64,000 nucleotides of DNA from contig NZ_JAVQHL010000001.1 of NCBI RefSeq assembly GCF_032670585.1, forward strand, positions 1,302,001 through 1,366,000. The letters run 5' to 3'. The notes below the pieces were generated by a model. The model was not told where the DNA came from. It searched no databases and worked only from the letters and a program-made list of their open reading frames with translations. The translations under genes and the position numbers were made by a program. The first letter of the stretch is position 1, and every line of letters starts with the position of its first letter. The stretch is from Ostreiculturibacter nitratireducens (GTDB lineage Bacteria > Pseudomonadota > Alphaproteobacteria > Rhodobacterales > Rhodobacteraceae). Positions 33,918-43,145 of this stretch are shown here, piece by piece.

Positions 33918-34844
33918 TCAAACGCCGAGACACCAGCGCAGGACCGCCTTTTGCGCATGCAGACGGTTCTCGGCCTCGTCGAAGATGACCGAGTTCGGGC
34001 CATCCATCACCGCGCTCGTCGCTTCGTCGTCGCGATGCGCCGGCAGGCAATGCATGAAAAGCGCGTCGGGCCTGGCCAGGCTCATGAGCTGCTCGTTCAC
34101 CTGGTAGGGCCGAAGCTGGTTGTGGCGCCGTTCGCGCGCGGACTGCGGATCGTGCATCGAAACCCAGGTATCCGTGACGATCGCGTCGGCGCCCTGCACG
34201 GCCTTGGCCGGGTCCCGCTCTATGACGATGTTGGCGCCCTTTTTCCGCGCGAAGTCGACGAAGACCGGCTCCGGGTCGAGGGTTTCCGGCCCCGTGAAGG
34301 TCAGGTCGAAGCCGAACTGGCCGGCCGCGTGGATCCACGAGGCGCAGACGTTGTTGCCGTCGCCGGACCAGACGATCTTCTTCCCGCCGATCGGGCCACG
34401 GTGCTCTTCGTAGGTCATGACATCGGCCATGATCTGGCAGGGATGCGTGCGGTTGGTAAGCCCGTTGATGACCGGCACGTCGGCATATTCCGCCATCTCC
34501 AGAAGCGTCGCTTCTTCGAAGGTACGGATCATGATGAGATCGACGTAGCGGCTCAGGACGCGGGCCGTGTCGGCGATGGTCTCGCCATGGCCAAGCTGCA
34601 TCTCGCTGCCCGAAAGCACCATCGTCTGGCCGCCCATCTGCCGCACGCCGACGTCGAAGGAAACCCGCGTGCGCGTCGAAGGCTTCTCGAAGATCAGCGC
34701 GACCATGCGGCCGGCGAGCGGCTGCTCGTCGTCGGCCTCGCCTTTCGGGCGGTCATTCCGCGCCGTCTTCATCGCGCGCGCGCTGTCGATCATGGCGCGG
34801 AGGTCCGCCGGGTCGGTCTTGTGAATGTCGAGAAAGTGCTTCAT
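33918..34844 (-). CDS. argF: Ornithine carbamoyltransferase
   Basis: A 308-residue OTCase that makes citrulline from ornithine and carbamoyl phosphate in arginine biosynthesis. The carbamoyl phosphate site FEKPSTRTRVSFDVG is near residue 51. HPCQIMADVMT and the ornithine-binding LFMHCLPAHRDDEA loop follow. The length is typical. It lies downstream of argD on the same strand with a 170-base spacer that contains a strong hairpin, so it may be partly uncoupled from argD. Confidence 0.95.
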   Translation of the reverse strand: MKHFLDIHKTDPADLRAMIDSARAMKTARNDRPKGEADDEQPLAGRMVALIFEKPSTRTRVSFDVGVRQMGGQTMVLSGSEMQLGHGETIADTARVLSRYVDLIMIRTFEEATLLEMAEYADVPVINGLTNRTHPCQIMADVMTYEEHRGPIGGKKIVWSGDGNNVCASWIHAAGQFGFDLTFTGPETLDPEPVFVDFARKKGANIVIERDPAKAVQGADAIVTDTWVSMHDPQSARERRHNQLRPYQVNEQLMSLARPDALFMHCLPAHRDDEATSAVMDGPNSVIFDEAENRLHAQKAVLRWCLGV

Positions 34845-34871
34845 TCGCTTCGTCTTTCATCTGTCGGGGAA

Positions 34872-34888
34872 GGGGCGTGTTTCGCCCC
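34872..34888 (-). other. Hairpin in the argD-argF spacer
   Basis: GGGGCG (34872-34877) pairs with CGCCCC (34883-34888), extended outward by a GGGG/CCCC pair around it. It lies 28 bases before the argF start on the minus strand, in the 170-base gap. It could attenuate read-through or act as a leader structure for argF. No T run is seen on the minus strand immediately after it. Confidence 0.45.
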
Positions 34889-35014
34889 CTGCCCCGGTCT
34901 TGCCGGAGGCGTCTTCCTCCAGAGGATATCCTTGCCCGAGGAAACCCGGGCCACTTGAATTCCCGCTACGAGAGCTGCACGGCTCTCCTTCGCGGACGCT
35001 CGGTGCGATGACGC

Positions 35015-36193
35015 TCAGACATTGCCGGTGACCTCCGCCGCCGCCCGGTCAAGGCGGGCGACTGCCTCGGCGATTTCTTCGTCGGTGATCGTCAGGGGCG
35101 GCAAGACCCGGACGACGTTGTCCGCCGCCGGCACGGTCAGCACATGCTCGCCAAAGCCGGCCTTCACGACATCCGCGGGCGCGACCTTGCACTTCAGGCC
35201 GAGCATGAGCCCCTGGCCACGCACGCTTTCGAACACGTCGGGATGCGTGGCGACCAGCGCCTCGAGCTTCTGCCGGAAAAGCGCGGCCTTCCGGTTCACC
35301 TCGGAGAGGAAGTCAGGATCCGCGATGATCTCCACCACCTTCGCGCCGACCGCGCAGGCCAGAGGGTTGCCGCCGTAGGTCGAACCGTGCGTTCCGGCGA
35401 CCATGCCGGAGGCGGCCGCCTCCGTCGCGAGCACGGCGCCGAGCGGGAAGCCCCCGCCGATGCCCTTGGCGACCATCATGATGTCCGGGGTGACGCCCGC
35501 CCATTCATGCGCGAAAAGCCGGCCGGTCCGGCCCATGCCGCACTGAACCTCGTCCAGGATCAAGAGCGCGCCGGTCTTGTCACAGAGTTCCCTGAGGCCC
35601 TTCAGACACTGGTCGGGAAGCGGGCGGATGCCACCCTCCCCCTGGATCGGCTCGATCATGATCGCGGCCGTCTTCGGCCCGACCGCAGCTTTCAGGCCGT
35701 CGTGATCGCCCCATTTCAGGTGCACGAACCCAGGCATGAGCGGCCCGAAGCCCTTGACCATCTTCTCGGAACCCGCGGCCGCGATGGCCCCGGTCGAACG
35801 CCCGTGGAACGATCCCTCGAACGTCACGATCTCGACCCGCTCGGGCTGGTCCTTGTCGTACCAGTACTTGCGCGCCATCTTGATGGCCAGTTCGGCAGCC
35901 TCGGTGCCGGAGTTCGTGAAGAACACCGTATCCGCGAAGGTCGACGACACGAGGGCCTCTGCCAGCCGCTCCTGTTCCGGGATCCGGTAAAGGTTCGAGA
36001 CGTGCCACAGCTTCTGCGCCTGCTCGGTAAGTGCGGCGACGAGTTCCGGATTGGCGTGGCCGAGGGCGTTGACCGCGATGCCCGCGCCAAGGTCGAGGTA
36101 TCGCGTCCCATCCGCTTCGGTGAGCCAGGAGCCCTCGCCCCGTACGAAGGTCAGCGGGGCACGGTTATAGGTGGGAAGAACGGCGGGGATCAT
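35015..36193 (-). CDS. argD: Acetylornithine aminotransferase
   Basis: A 392-residue class III PLP aminotransferase that converts N-acetylglutamate semialdehyde to acetylornithine. It has FTNSGTEAAELAIKMARKYW, FHGRSTGAIAAAG, the PLP aspartate in LLILDEVQCGMGRTG, and the lysine in DIMMVAKGIGGGFPLGAVLA. The length and the argF neighbour favour ArgD over other class III enzymes, though some ArgD proteins also act as succinyldiaminopimelate aminotransferase. The upstream 268-base spacer has a small stem (36223-36239) in what would be the leader. Confidence 0.93.
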   Translation of the reverse strand: MIPAVLPTYNRAPLTFVRGEGSWLTEADGTRYLDLGAGIAVNALGHANPELVAALTEQAQKLWHVSNLYRIPEQERLAEALVSSTFADTVFFTNSGTEAAELAIKMARKYWYDKDQPERVEIVTFEGSFHGRSTGAIAAAGSEKMVKGFGPLMPGFVHLKWGDHDGLKAAVGPKTAAIMIEPIQGEGGIRPLPDQCLKGLRELCDKTGALLILDEVQCGMGRTGRLFAHEWAGVTPDIMMVAKGIGGGFPLGAVLATEAAASGMVAGTHGSTYGGNPLACAVGAKVVEIIADPDFLSEVNRKAALFRQKLEALVATHPDVFESVRGQGLMLGLKCKVAPADVVKAGFGEHVLTVPAADNVVRVLPPLTITDEEIAEAVARLDRAAAEVTGNV

Positions 36194-36461
36194 CAGCGCA
36201 TCTCCTGGGAGCGGAAGCTCATCCGTGCATCAGGCACGGGGGCGAAGTCAACGATTTCGGGGATGTGGCGAACGGCCACGGCAGATCGTAACGTCAGGCG
36301 CGGGTTGCGTGACGTCGGGGACGGGCGGTGATGCGAGTCCGAGCGATCATGGCCGCGTCGATAGCGCATGGCCCCAACTGAGTCCACGGAGAAATGGGGC
36401 GCCGACCGACAGTGCACCGCCCTGTGTTCCGCATGCATCGCCAGGGGTCCCGGCAAGCGCG
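36194..36461. other. 268-base spacer between argD and the sugar dehydrogenase gene
   Basis: It should contain the argD promoter (minus strand) and the end of the preceding transcription unit. A perfect stem, CCGTGC (36223-36228) with GCACGG (36234-36239), lies 30 bases upstream of the argD start. I see no gene and no clear -35/-10. Confidence 0.4.
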
Positions 36462-37373
36462 TCAGAATTCGAAGGGATCGGTCAGAACCCTGCGTCCCAG
36501 CGTCATCGCGTCGGCGACGTGGACCATCGGCGCGAGGTCGACGTCGCTCCGCCCCCCGCGCACAAGATCGGCCATGCGGGCATAGAGCGCGCGGTATTCC
36601 CCGGCGATCGTCTCCGCGCTTTCCATCCGTTCGCCGCCGATGAAGAGCTGGTTGCCGCCCATCCTGAGCGACAGCGGGCCCGCATCGGTTTCGATGTCGA
36701 TGTTCCAGGTCTGCGGACCCTCCTGACGCCAGTCGAATTCGGCGCTGACATTGCCGGAGAACTGCAACTCCGCCGCGATGGGAGTATCACGGTTCCTGGG
36801 GAACTCGAGCCTGGCCGAGATCAGGTGGACCGGCTCGGGCAGGATTTCTGTGAGGATGGAAAGCGCGTTGATCCCAGGGTCGAAGACGCCCATGCCGCCG
36901 GGCTTGAAGATCCAGTCCTGGCCCGGGTGCCACTTTCGAACATCTTCGCGCCAGGTGATCCGGACCTTCCGGACCGCCTTGTCGGCAAGCCAGCGCTTCG
37001 CTTCCGGAACGCCCAGGGCCATGCGGCTGTGCCAGGTGGCAAAAAGGGTCAGGCCCCGTTCGGCCGCCAAGGCCTGAAGCGCGTGGACTTCGGCAAGCGT
37101 CGCGCCCGGGGGCTTTTCCAGCATCACGTGACGGCCCGCCTTCAGCGCGGCTTCCGCGACGGCATAGCGTGGCACCGGCGGCACGCAGATCGAAACGACC
37201 GGGACATCGGGCCGCGCCGCCAGCATGTCCGCGATGTCCGTATGGGACTCCACGCCCTCGACGCGGCCCTGCCGGGACGCGGTCGCCGCCAGGTCCCAGT
37301 CCGGGCTCTCCGCGATGGCGGGAACGTGCTGGTCCACCGCGATCTTGCCGATGCCGACGAGGGCGATCTTCAT
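36462..37373 (-). CDS. Gfo/Idh/MocA sugar 1-dehydrogenase (L-arabinose/D-galactose type)
   Basis: A 303-residue NAD(P)-dependent oxidoreductase. It has the N-terminal KIALVGIGKIAVDQHVPAI, VVSICVPPVPRYAVAEAALKAGRHVMLEKPPGA with the EKP motif, and FDPGINALSILTEI in the substrate domain. It resembles the D-galactose/L-arabinose 1-dehydrogenases of pseudomonads and rhizobia, which form the aldonolactone. It overlaps the arabinonate dehydratase gene by one base (TGATG), which strengthens that assignment: the dehydratase takes the aldonate that results. The lactonase and later enzymes are not in the window. Confidence 0.82.
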   Translation of the reverse strand: MKIALVGIGKIAVDQHVPAIAESPDWDLAATASRQGRVEGVESHTDIADMLAARPDVPVVSICVPPVPRYAVAEAALKAGRHVMLEKPPGATLAEVHALQALAAERGLTLFATWHSRMALGVPEAKRWLADKAVRKVRITWREDVRKWHPGQDWIFKPGGMGVFDPGINALSILTEILPEPVHLISARLEFPRNRDTPIAAELQFSGNVSAEFDWRQEGPQTWNIDIETDAGPLSLRMGGNQLFIGGERMESAETIAGEYRALYARMADLVRGGRSDVDLAPMVHVADAMTLGRRVLTDPFEF

Positions 37374-39115
37374 CAGTGGGAGTCTCTGCCGACCGGAGCG
37401 CCGCGGCAGCCCTTCAGGAAGTCGAGGTCGGCCCCGGTGTCGGCACCCTGTACGTGCGTCTGGTGCAGCCAGGCGTAGCCGCTTCCGTATTGCTCATGGC
37501 GGGGTTTCCACGCGGAGAGCCGCGCCTTCATCTCCTCCTCCGTTATGTCCAGGTGCAGGCGGCGGTTCGGAACGTCGAGCTCGATCATGTCGCCATCGTG
37601 GACGATCGCCAGCGGGCCGCCCGCCGCCGCCTCCGGCGAGGTGTGCAGCACGACCGTTCCATAGGCGGTGCCCGACATCCGCGCATCCGAGATCCGGACC
37701 ATGTCGGTGATCCCCTTCCTCAGGACCTTCGGCGGCAGGCCCATGTTGCCGACCTCGGCCATGCCGGGGTAGCCCCTGGGGCCGCAGTTCTTCAGGACCA
37801 TCACGCAGGTCTCGTCGATATCGAGGCTCTCGTCGTTGATCTTCGCCTTGTAGTCATCGATGTCCTCGAAGACGACAGCCCGTCCCCGGTGGGCAAGAAG
37901 CGAAGGCGTCGCCGCGGAGGGTTTCAGAACCGCACCGTTCGGGGCGAGGTTGCCGCGCAGGACAACGATGCCGCCAGACTGCGTCAGCGCCTTGTCGGCG
38001 GGCAGGATCACGTCCTCGTTGTGGTTCCTCACATCCTTGACCTGGTCCCACATCGTCTCTCCGGATACGGTCAGCGCGTCCCTGTGCAAAAGCCCGGCCT
38101 CGCCGAGGCGCTTGATGACGACGGGCAGGCCGCCCGCGTAGAAGAACTCTTCCATCAGGTACTTGCCCGAGGGCATCAGGTTCACGATCGTCGGGATGTC
38201 GCGGCCGCAGCGGTCCCAGTCGTCGAGCGTGAGGTCCACGCCGACCCGGCCCGCGACCGCCAGAAGGTGGATCACCGCGTTCGTCGAGCCACCGATCGCC
38301 GCATTGGTGCGGATCGCGTTCTCGAAGGCCTGTTTCGTCATGACATCCGAGGGCTTCAGATCGTCCTTCACCATCTGCACGATGCGCCGCCCCGTGAGTT
38401 GCGCCATCACCCGCCGCCGGCTGTCCACCGCCGGGATCGCGGCATTGCCGGACAGAGCCATGCCGAGCGCCTCTGCCATCGACGCCATGGTGGAGGCGGT
38501 GCCCATCGTGTTGCACGATCCCGGTGACCGCGACATCGACGCCTCCGCCTCGGCGAATTCCTCCGCAGTCATCTCGCCCGCCTTCACGGCCTCTGAGAAC
38601 TTCCACAGATGGGTGCCCGAACCCACCCGCTCGTTCCGGTAATACCCGTTCAGCATCGGCCCGCCGGTGACCACGATCGACGGGAGATCGGTGGAGGCCG
38701 CCGCCATAAGAAGGCTCGGCGTGGTCTTGTCGCAGCCCACCATCAGCACGCAGCCATCCATCGGCTGGCCGCGGATCGCCTCCTCCACCGCCATCGCGGC
38801 GAGATTGCGGAACATCATCGCCGTGGGGCGGAACGCGCTCTCCGAGGCGGAGAAGACCGGGACCTCCACCGGGAAGCCGCCGGCCTCGTAGATGCCGTGC
38901 TTCACCCGCTGGGCGAGGTCGTGCAGATGCGCGTTGCAGGGCGTCAGTTCCGACCAGGTGTTCAGGATGCCGATGACCGGCCGGCCGTCGAAAAGGTCAT
39001 GCGGAAATCCCTGGTTCTTCATCCAGCCGCGGTGGTAAATCGCGTCGCGGGACGTGCCGCCGAACCACTCCTGCGACCGGAGTTTGCGGGGCCAGGGGGC
39101 GGGCTTGAACGTCAT
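37373..39115 (-). CDS. L-arabinonate dehydratase (IlvD/Edd family)
   Basis: A 580-residue Fe-S dehydratase. The start WPRKLRSQEWFGGTSRD and the body GILNTWSELTPCNAHLHDL, VGCDKTTPSLLMAAASTDLPSI and SRSPGSCNTMGTASTMASM hold the three cysteines expected to ligate the cluster. The end GADTGADLDFLKGCRG is like that of the characterised rhizobial L-arabinonate dehydratase, which has nearly the same length. It converts L-arabinonate to 2-keto-3-deoxy-L-arabinonate; related enzymes also take D-galactonate or D-fuconate. It is the first gene of a two-gene unit with the sugar dehydrogenase. GAGAGGAAA precedes the ATG. Confidence 0.9.
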   Translation of the reverse strand: MTFKPAPWPRKLRSQEWFGGTSRDAIYHRGWMKNQGFPHDLFDGRPVIGILNTWSELTPCNAHLHDLAQRVKHGIYEAGGFPVEVPVFSASESAFRPTAMMFRNLAAMAVEEAIRGQPMDGCVLMVGCDKTTPSLLMAAASTDLPSIVVTGGPMLNGYYRNERVGSGTHLWKFSEAVKAGEMTAEEFAEAEASMSRSPGSCNTMGTASTMASMAEALGMALSGNAAIPAVDSRRRVMAQLTGRRIVQMVKDDLKPSDVMTKQAFENAIRTNAAIGGSTNAVIHLLAVAGRVGVDLTLDDWDRCGRDIPTIVNLMPSGKYLMEEFFYAGGLPVVIKRLGEAGLLHRDALTVSGETMWDQVKDVRNHNEDVILPADKALTQSGGIVVLRGNLAPNGAVLKPSAATPSLLAHRGRAVVFEDIDDYKAKINDESLDIDETCVMVLKNCGPRGYPGMAEVGNMGLPPKVLRKGITDMVRISDARMSGTAYGTVVLHTSPEAAAGGPLAIVHDGDMIELDVPNRRLHLDITEEEMKARLSAWKPRHEQYGSGYAWLHQTHVQGADTGADLDFLKGCRGAPVGRDSH

Positions 39116-39333
39116 GGCTTTCCTCTCGGGCTTCCGTCACCGTCCGCGCTGATGGCAGGTTGAGTTCCCATCGCCACACGGAGGGACGCTGACTGTTGCA
39201 CGGCGAAGTCGCCGGAAGCGGCGACGATTCCGCCGGCGAAGCTTAGCGCCGGCCGGCCGAGATTGTGAACAGCATCGTTGAGTTGCCGCAGACACCGCGA
39301 CCGATGCGTCGCTGCGGAAAAGCGGTCCGAAAT

Positions 39334-40398
39334 CTAGATGGTGAGGCTTATGCTTCCCGCTTTCGCCGATTCCTCCGCCCGGTCGAGGACAAGCTGGAGC
39401 GCCGCACCCCGCGCGAAATCGGGTTCCGGAACGCCTCGGTTTCGGATCGCCGCGATGAATCGCTGATAGTTGGTCGGCACCCTCGGCGTTCGGATCGTTC
39501 GCCAGGTCGCAGTCACGAGATCGGGGGCGAGACAGGCGCGGAGCCGGCTGCGGTTCTTTTCGAAGGCGACTTCCAGCCCGCCCTTGTCGCCATAAATGCG
39601 AAGCCGCAGGTCGTTGAGATGACCCGAGGCGAAGCGCGTCGCGGTCACGGTGCCGATGGCGCCGCCCTCGAGCGCCACCTGCATCGTGACACTGTCGTTC
39701 GCGTCCAGAAGGTACTCGCCGATCCGGTTGCCCGGCGCCTTGTCGAAGGTCTTCGTCCGCGCGGAAATCTCCGTCGCGTCGCGCCCCGCGATGTAGGTCG
39801 CGAAGTCGAGGATATGGATCCCGACATCGCCCAGGACCCCTTTCGAGCCATGCGCCGTGGACAGGCGCCAAAGCCATTGGCTCTCGCTCTTCCAGTCGCC
39901 CCAGGCAGGCTGGGTCAGCCAGCTTTGAAGATAGGACGCTTCGAAGTGCCTGACCGTTCCGATCGCGCCGGCCGCGACAAGCTCGCGCGCCCTCTGAAGC
40001 GCGGAGACGTTGCGATAGGTCAGGTTGACCATGTTGATGATGCCCGCCCGGTCGGCCGCTTCCGCCATTTCCGCCGCACGGGCATGGTCGGTCGAAAGCG
40101 GTTTTTCGCAGAGGATGTGTTTTCCGGCCGCGATGACGGGCATCGTGGTGGCGTGGTGCGCCGCGTCCGGCGTGACGTTCGTCACCGCATCGAACCCGCC
40201 CCACTCCAGCGCGACCGCAAGGGAGGCGAAGCGCTGCGGGATGCCAAATTTCTCGCAGAACGTCTCGAGCTGCTCGGGCCGGGTGTCGACGCCCGCAACG
40301 AGACTGACACCCGGGATCCTGGCGAAATGCTCGGCATGGTTCGCCGCCATGCCGCCGGTGCCGAGGATCAGAAGACGGATCGGCTTGGGGGTGGTCAT
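39334..40398 (-). CDS. thuB: Gfo/Idh/MocA oxidoreductase, ThuB-like
   Basis: A 354-residue NAD(P)-dependent oxidoreductase with LLILGTGGMAANHAEHFARI, the AGKHILCEKPLSTDHARAAEM EKP motif and GSKGVLGDVGIHILDFATY. It is the last gene of a six-gene run that matches thuEFGKAB of Sinorhizobium in order and type. There ThuA and ThuB convert trehalose and related disaccharides to 3-keto derivatives. On that basis this enzyme would oxidise the disaccharide at C3 (inferred from synteny). GAGGAG lies before the ATG. Confidence 0.87.
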   Translation of the reverse strand: MTTPKPIRLLILGTGGMAANHAEHFARIPGVSLVAGVDTRPEQLETFCEKFGIPQRFASLAVALEWGGFDAVTNVTPDAAHHATTMPVIAAGKHILCEKPLSTDHARAAEMAEAADRAGIINMVNLTYRNVSALQRARELVAAGAIGTVRHFEASYLQSWLTQPAWGDWKSESQWLWRLSTAHGSKGVLGDVGIHILDFATYIAGRDATEISARTKTFDKAPGNRIGEYLLDANDSVTMQVALEGGAIGTVTATRFASGHLNDLRLRIYGDKGGLEVAFEKNRSRLRACLAPDLVTATWRTIRTPRVPTNYQRFIAAIRNRGVPEPDFARGAALQLVLDRAEESAKAGSISLTI

Positions 40399-40420
40399 TT
40401 CTGGCGTCTCCTCGGAAGCC

Positions 40421-41206
40421 TCAGCGGTAGCCTTCCTCGCCTGCCTGGTGCAGCCGCGGCCCGCGCTCCTCGATCTTCTCGGGCGCCTTGTCCACCGGGA
40501 CGTTCGGCGCCGCGTTTGGGTCGGCGATGCGCGCGGCCGGGTTGTGGGCCCACTTCACCGCGTTCCGGATCACCCTCTGCACATTCCCGTCGTGATAGGT
40601 CGGATAGGTCTCGTGACCGGGGCGGAAGTAGAAGACATTCCCCGCGCCACGCTTGTAGGTCAGGCCGGACCGGAACACCTCGCCGCCCTGGAACCAGCTG
40701 ATGAAGACCGTCTCCAGGGGCTCGGGAACGCCGAACGGCTCGCCATACATCTCTTCGTTTTCAAGTTCGAAATGATCCGGAAGTCCGGCCGCGATCGGAT
40801 GATTGCGCGAGGTGAGCCAGAGCCTTTCGCGCTCCCCCGCCTCGCGCCAGGTCAGGTTGCAGGGCGCGCCCATCAACCGCTTGAACGGCTTCGAGAAATG
40901 CGCCGAGTGGAGGAAGATCATTCCCATCCCGCCCCAGACCGCGTTGCAGACACGTTCGACAACGGCGTCCGAAACCTCGCCGTGCGCGGCGTGCCCCCAC
41001 CAGATCAGGACGTCGGTTTCCGCGAGCCTTTTCTCGGTCAGGCCATGTTCGGGGTCCTGAAGCGTCGCTGTCGAGGCAGTGATCGCGGCGTCCTCGTTCA
41101 GCGCATCGGCGATACAGCCGTGCATCCCGTCGGGATAAATGCCCGACACGATCCTGTTCTTCCGCTCGTGGACGTTTTCGCCCCAGACGACCGTACGGAT
41201 GGCCAT
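40421..41206 (-). CDS. thuA: ThuA-domain protein
   Basis: A 261-residue protein of the ThuA/trehalose-utilisation family, a class I glutamine-amidotransferase-like fold. It has TVVWGENVHERKN, ADALNEDA, TDVLIWWGHAAHGEVSD, MGMIFLHSAHFSKPFKRLMG and FYFRPGHETYPTYHDGNVQRVI. It acts with ThuB in 3-keto-disaccharide metabolism in rhizobia; the exact chemistry is not visible here. It is 22 bases upstream of thuB, with GGGAG before its start. No signal peptide, so cytoplasmic. Confidence 0.9.
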   Translation of the reverse strand: MAIRTVVWGENVHERKNRIVSGIYPDGMHGCIADALNEDAAITASTATLQDPEHGLTEKRLAETDVLIWWGHAAHGEVSDAVVERVCNAVWGGMGMIFLHSAHFSKPFKRLMGAPCNLTWREAGERERLWLTSRNHPIAAGLPDHFELENEEMYGEPFGVPEPLETVFISWFQGGEVFRSGLTYKRGAGNVFYFRPGHETYPTYHDGNVQRVIRNAVKWAHNPAARIADPNAAPNVPVDKAPEKIEERGPRLHQAGEEGYR

Positions 41207-41291
41207 GTCACACTCCCTGGAACTGCTCCGCCGTGACGGGCAGCGTTCGATGATCGCAAACGAGAGGAACGCCCCTCCCGTCCAGTGGATT

Positions 41292-42296
41292 TCAGCTCAC
41301 GGGTTTACCGGCGGAATCGAAACGGTGCAGGTGCTCGGGCTGTGGCGCTACGCCGAGCTTCGTTCCAAGAGGCACTTCGTGCTTGCCCTTGCGGCGGACG
41401 ATCAGCGGCTCTTCCGCGCCGACGTTCACGAAGAGGAAATGGTCCGAACCCAGATCCTCGACATGCACGACCTCTCCCGACCAGACGGCTCCTTCGTCGA
41501 CGATGTCGATGTGCTCGGACCGGATGCCGAGCGTGTCACAGTCGTAGGCTTCGGCAAAAGCACCCTTGAGGAAGTTCATCTTCGGGCTGCCGATGAAGCC
41601 CGCGACGAAGATCGAGTTCGGGGAATCGTAAAGTTCCGCCGGCGTTCCCACCTGTTCCACCCGCCCGTCGCGCAGAACGCAGATCCGGTCGGCGAGCGTC
41701 ATCGCCTCCACCTGGTCATGGGTGACGTAGATCATCGTCACGTCCTTCATGTCGTGGTGAAGCTTCGCGATCTCCAGCCGGGTGGCCACGCGCAGCGCAG
41801 CGTCGAGGTTCGACAGCGGCTCGTCGAAGAGGAACACGCGCGGGTCGCGCACGATCGCCCGTCCGATAGCCACACGCTGCCGCTGACCGCCGGACAACTG
41901 CTTCGGCAGCCGGTCCAGAAGGTGGTCGATCTGAAGCATCTCGGCCGCCTTGCGGATACGGGTGTCCATTTCCGCCTTCGACGATTTGGCCAGCTTCATG
42001 CCAAAGGCCATGTTGTCGTAAACGTTCATGTGCGGGTAGAGCGCGTAGCTCTGGAACACCATCGCGACGCCGCGCTTGGAGGGGATTACGTTGTTCATCC
42101 GGTCCGCGTCGAACAGCAGGTCACCCGATGTGATGGCCTCCAGACCGGCGATCAGCCTGAGAAGCGTGGACTTGCCGCAGCCCGACGGGCCGACGAAGAC
42201 CATGAACTCGCCTTGCCGGATTTCAAGGTCGATGCCCTTGATCACCTCGACTGAGCCGAAGGACTTTCGGACCGCCTTGAGTACGATGTCTACCAT
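41292..42296 (-). CDS. thuK: Trehalose/alpha-glucoside ABC transporter ATP-binding protein
   Basis: A 334-residue MalK/ThuK/UgpC-type ATPase. Walker A GPSGCGKST is near residue 36, signature LSGGQRQRVAIGR near 136, Walker B VFLFDEPLSNLD, and the C-terminal TOBE-type regulatory domain contains LGIRSEHIDIVDEG and HVEDLGSDHFLFVNVG. It energises sugar import through the two permeases encoded upstream. The gene is 15 bases after the second permease gene. Confidence 0.93.
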   Translation of the reverse strand: MVDIVLKAVRKSFGSVEVIKGIDLEIRQGEFMVFVGPSGCGKSTLLRLIAGLEAITSGDLLFDADRMNNVIPSKRGVAMVFQSYALYPHMNVYDNMAFGMKLAKSSKAEMDTRIRKAAEMLQIDHLLDRLPKQLSGGQRQRVAIGRAIVRDPRVFLFDEPLSNLDAALRVATRLEIAKLHHDMKDVTMIYVTHDQVEAMTLADRICVLRDGRVEQVGTPAELYDSPNSIFVAGFIGSPKMNFLKGAFAEAYDCDTLGIRSEHIDIVDEGAVWSGEVVHVEDLGSDHFLFVNVGAEEPLIVRRKGKHEVPLGTKLGVAPQPEHLHRFDSAGKPVS

Positions 42297-42311
42297 TCTT
42301 GCTTCTCCGGA

Positions 42312-43145
42312 TCAGCCTTTGACGCCGCCAGCGGTGAGGCCCGCCACGATCTTGCGCTGGAAGATGAGGACGAGCACCACCAGCGGCACCGTCACGATGA
42401 CCGAGGCCGCCATGATCGTGCCCCAGGGGGTTTCGTATTGCGAAGCGCCCGAAAGAAGCGCGATGGCCACGGGCACCGTGCGCTGGGTCTCGGACGAGGT
42501 GAAGGTGAGCGCATAAAGGAATTCGTTCCAGGCGCCGATGAAGGCGAGAAGCCCGGTCGTCACGAGAGCGGGCCAGAGAAGCGGCAGGAACACCTTCGTT
42601 ATGATGACCCAGGGCGTTGCGCCATCCATGATCGCGGCCTCCTCGATCTCGATCGGCAGGTCGCGCATGAAGGTCGTCAGCACCCAGACCGTGAAAGGCA
42701 GCGTGAAGATCGTGTAGCTCAGGATCATCGCCCAGGGCGTGTTGTAGATGCCGAGGAAGCGGACGAGTTCGAAGAGACCAGCCAGAACGGCGATCTGCGG
42801 GAACATCGAAACCGCGAGGATCGTCATAAGCAGTAGCCCCCGCCCCCGAAACCGCACACGGGCAAGCGCATAGGATGCCGTGACCGCGAGGAAGAGCGCG
42901 AAGAGCACGGTGGCCGAGGCGATGAACAGCGAATTTCCCACCGAGCGGATGAAGTTCGGGCCGCCCAGCACCGCCCTGTAGTTGTTCAGGTTCAGCTCGA
43001 CCGGCAGGTAGTTCACGATGAAGTAGGCCGTGCCGCTCTCGAAGCTGGTCAGGATCGCGTAGTAGAAGGGGAACACGGCGACGATCACGATCACCGCGAC
43101 GGCGAGGTAGAACATCACCTTCTTGAAGACGTCCATGGCGGTCAT
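42312..43145 (-). CDS. thuG: Trehalose/alpha-glucoside ABC transporter permease (second)
   Basis: A 277-residue MalG-type inner-membrane permease with six predicted helices, from VMFYLAVAVIVIVAVFPFYYAIL to VPLVVLVLIFQRKIVAGL. The EAA loop for contact with the ATPase is EIEEAAIMDGATPWVIITKVFLPLLWPAL. The C-terminal GGVKG is typical of this family. The start overlaps the stop of the first permease by four bases. In the thu system it forms a heterodimer with the other permease. Confidence 0.93.
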   Translation of the reverse strand: MTAMDVFKKVMFYLAVAVIVIVAVFPFYYAILTSFESGTAYFIVNYLPVELNLNNYRAVLGGPNFIRSVGNSLFIASATVLFALFLAVTASYALARVRFRGRGLLLMTILAVSMFPQIAVLAGLFELVRFLGIYNTPWAMILSYTIFTLPFTVWVLTTFMRDLPIEIEEAAIMDGATPWVIITKVFLPLLWPALVTTGLLAFIGAWNEFLYALTFTSSETQRTVPVAIALLSGASQYETPWGTIMAASVIVTVPLVVLVLIFQRKIVAGLTAGGVKG

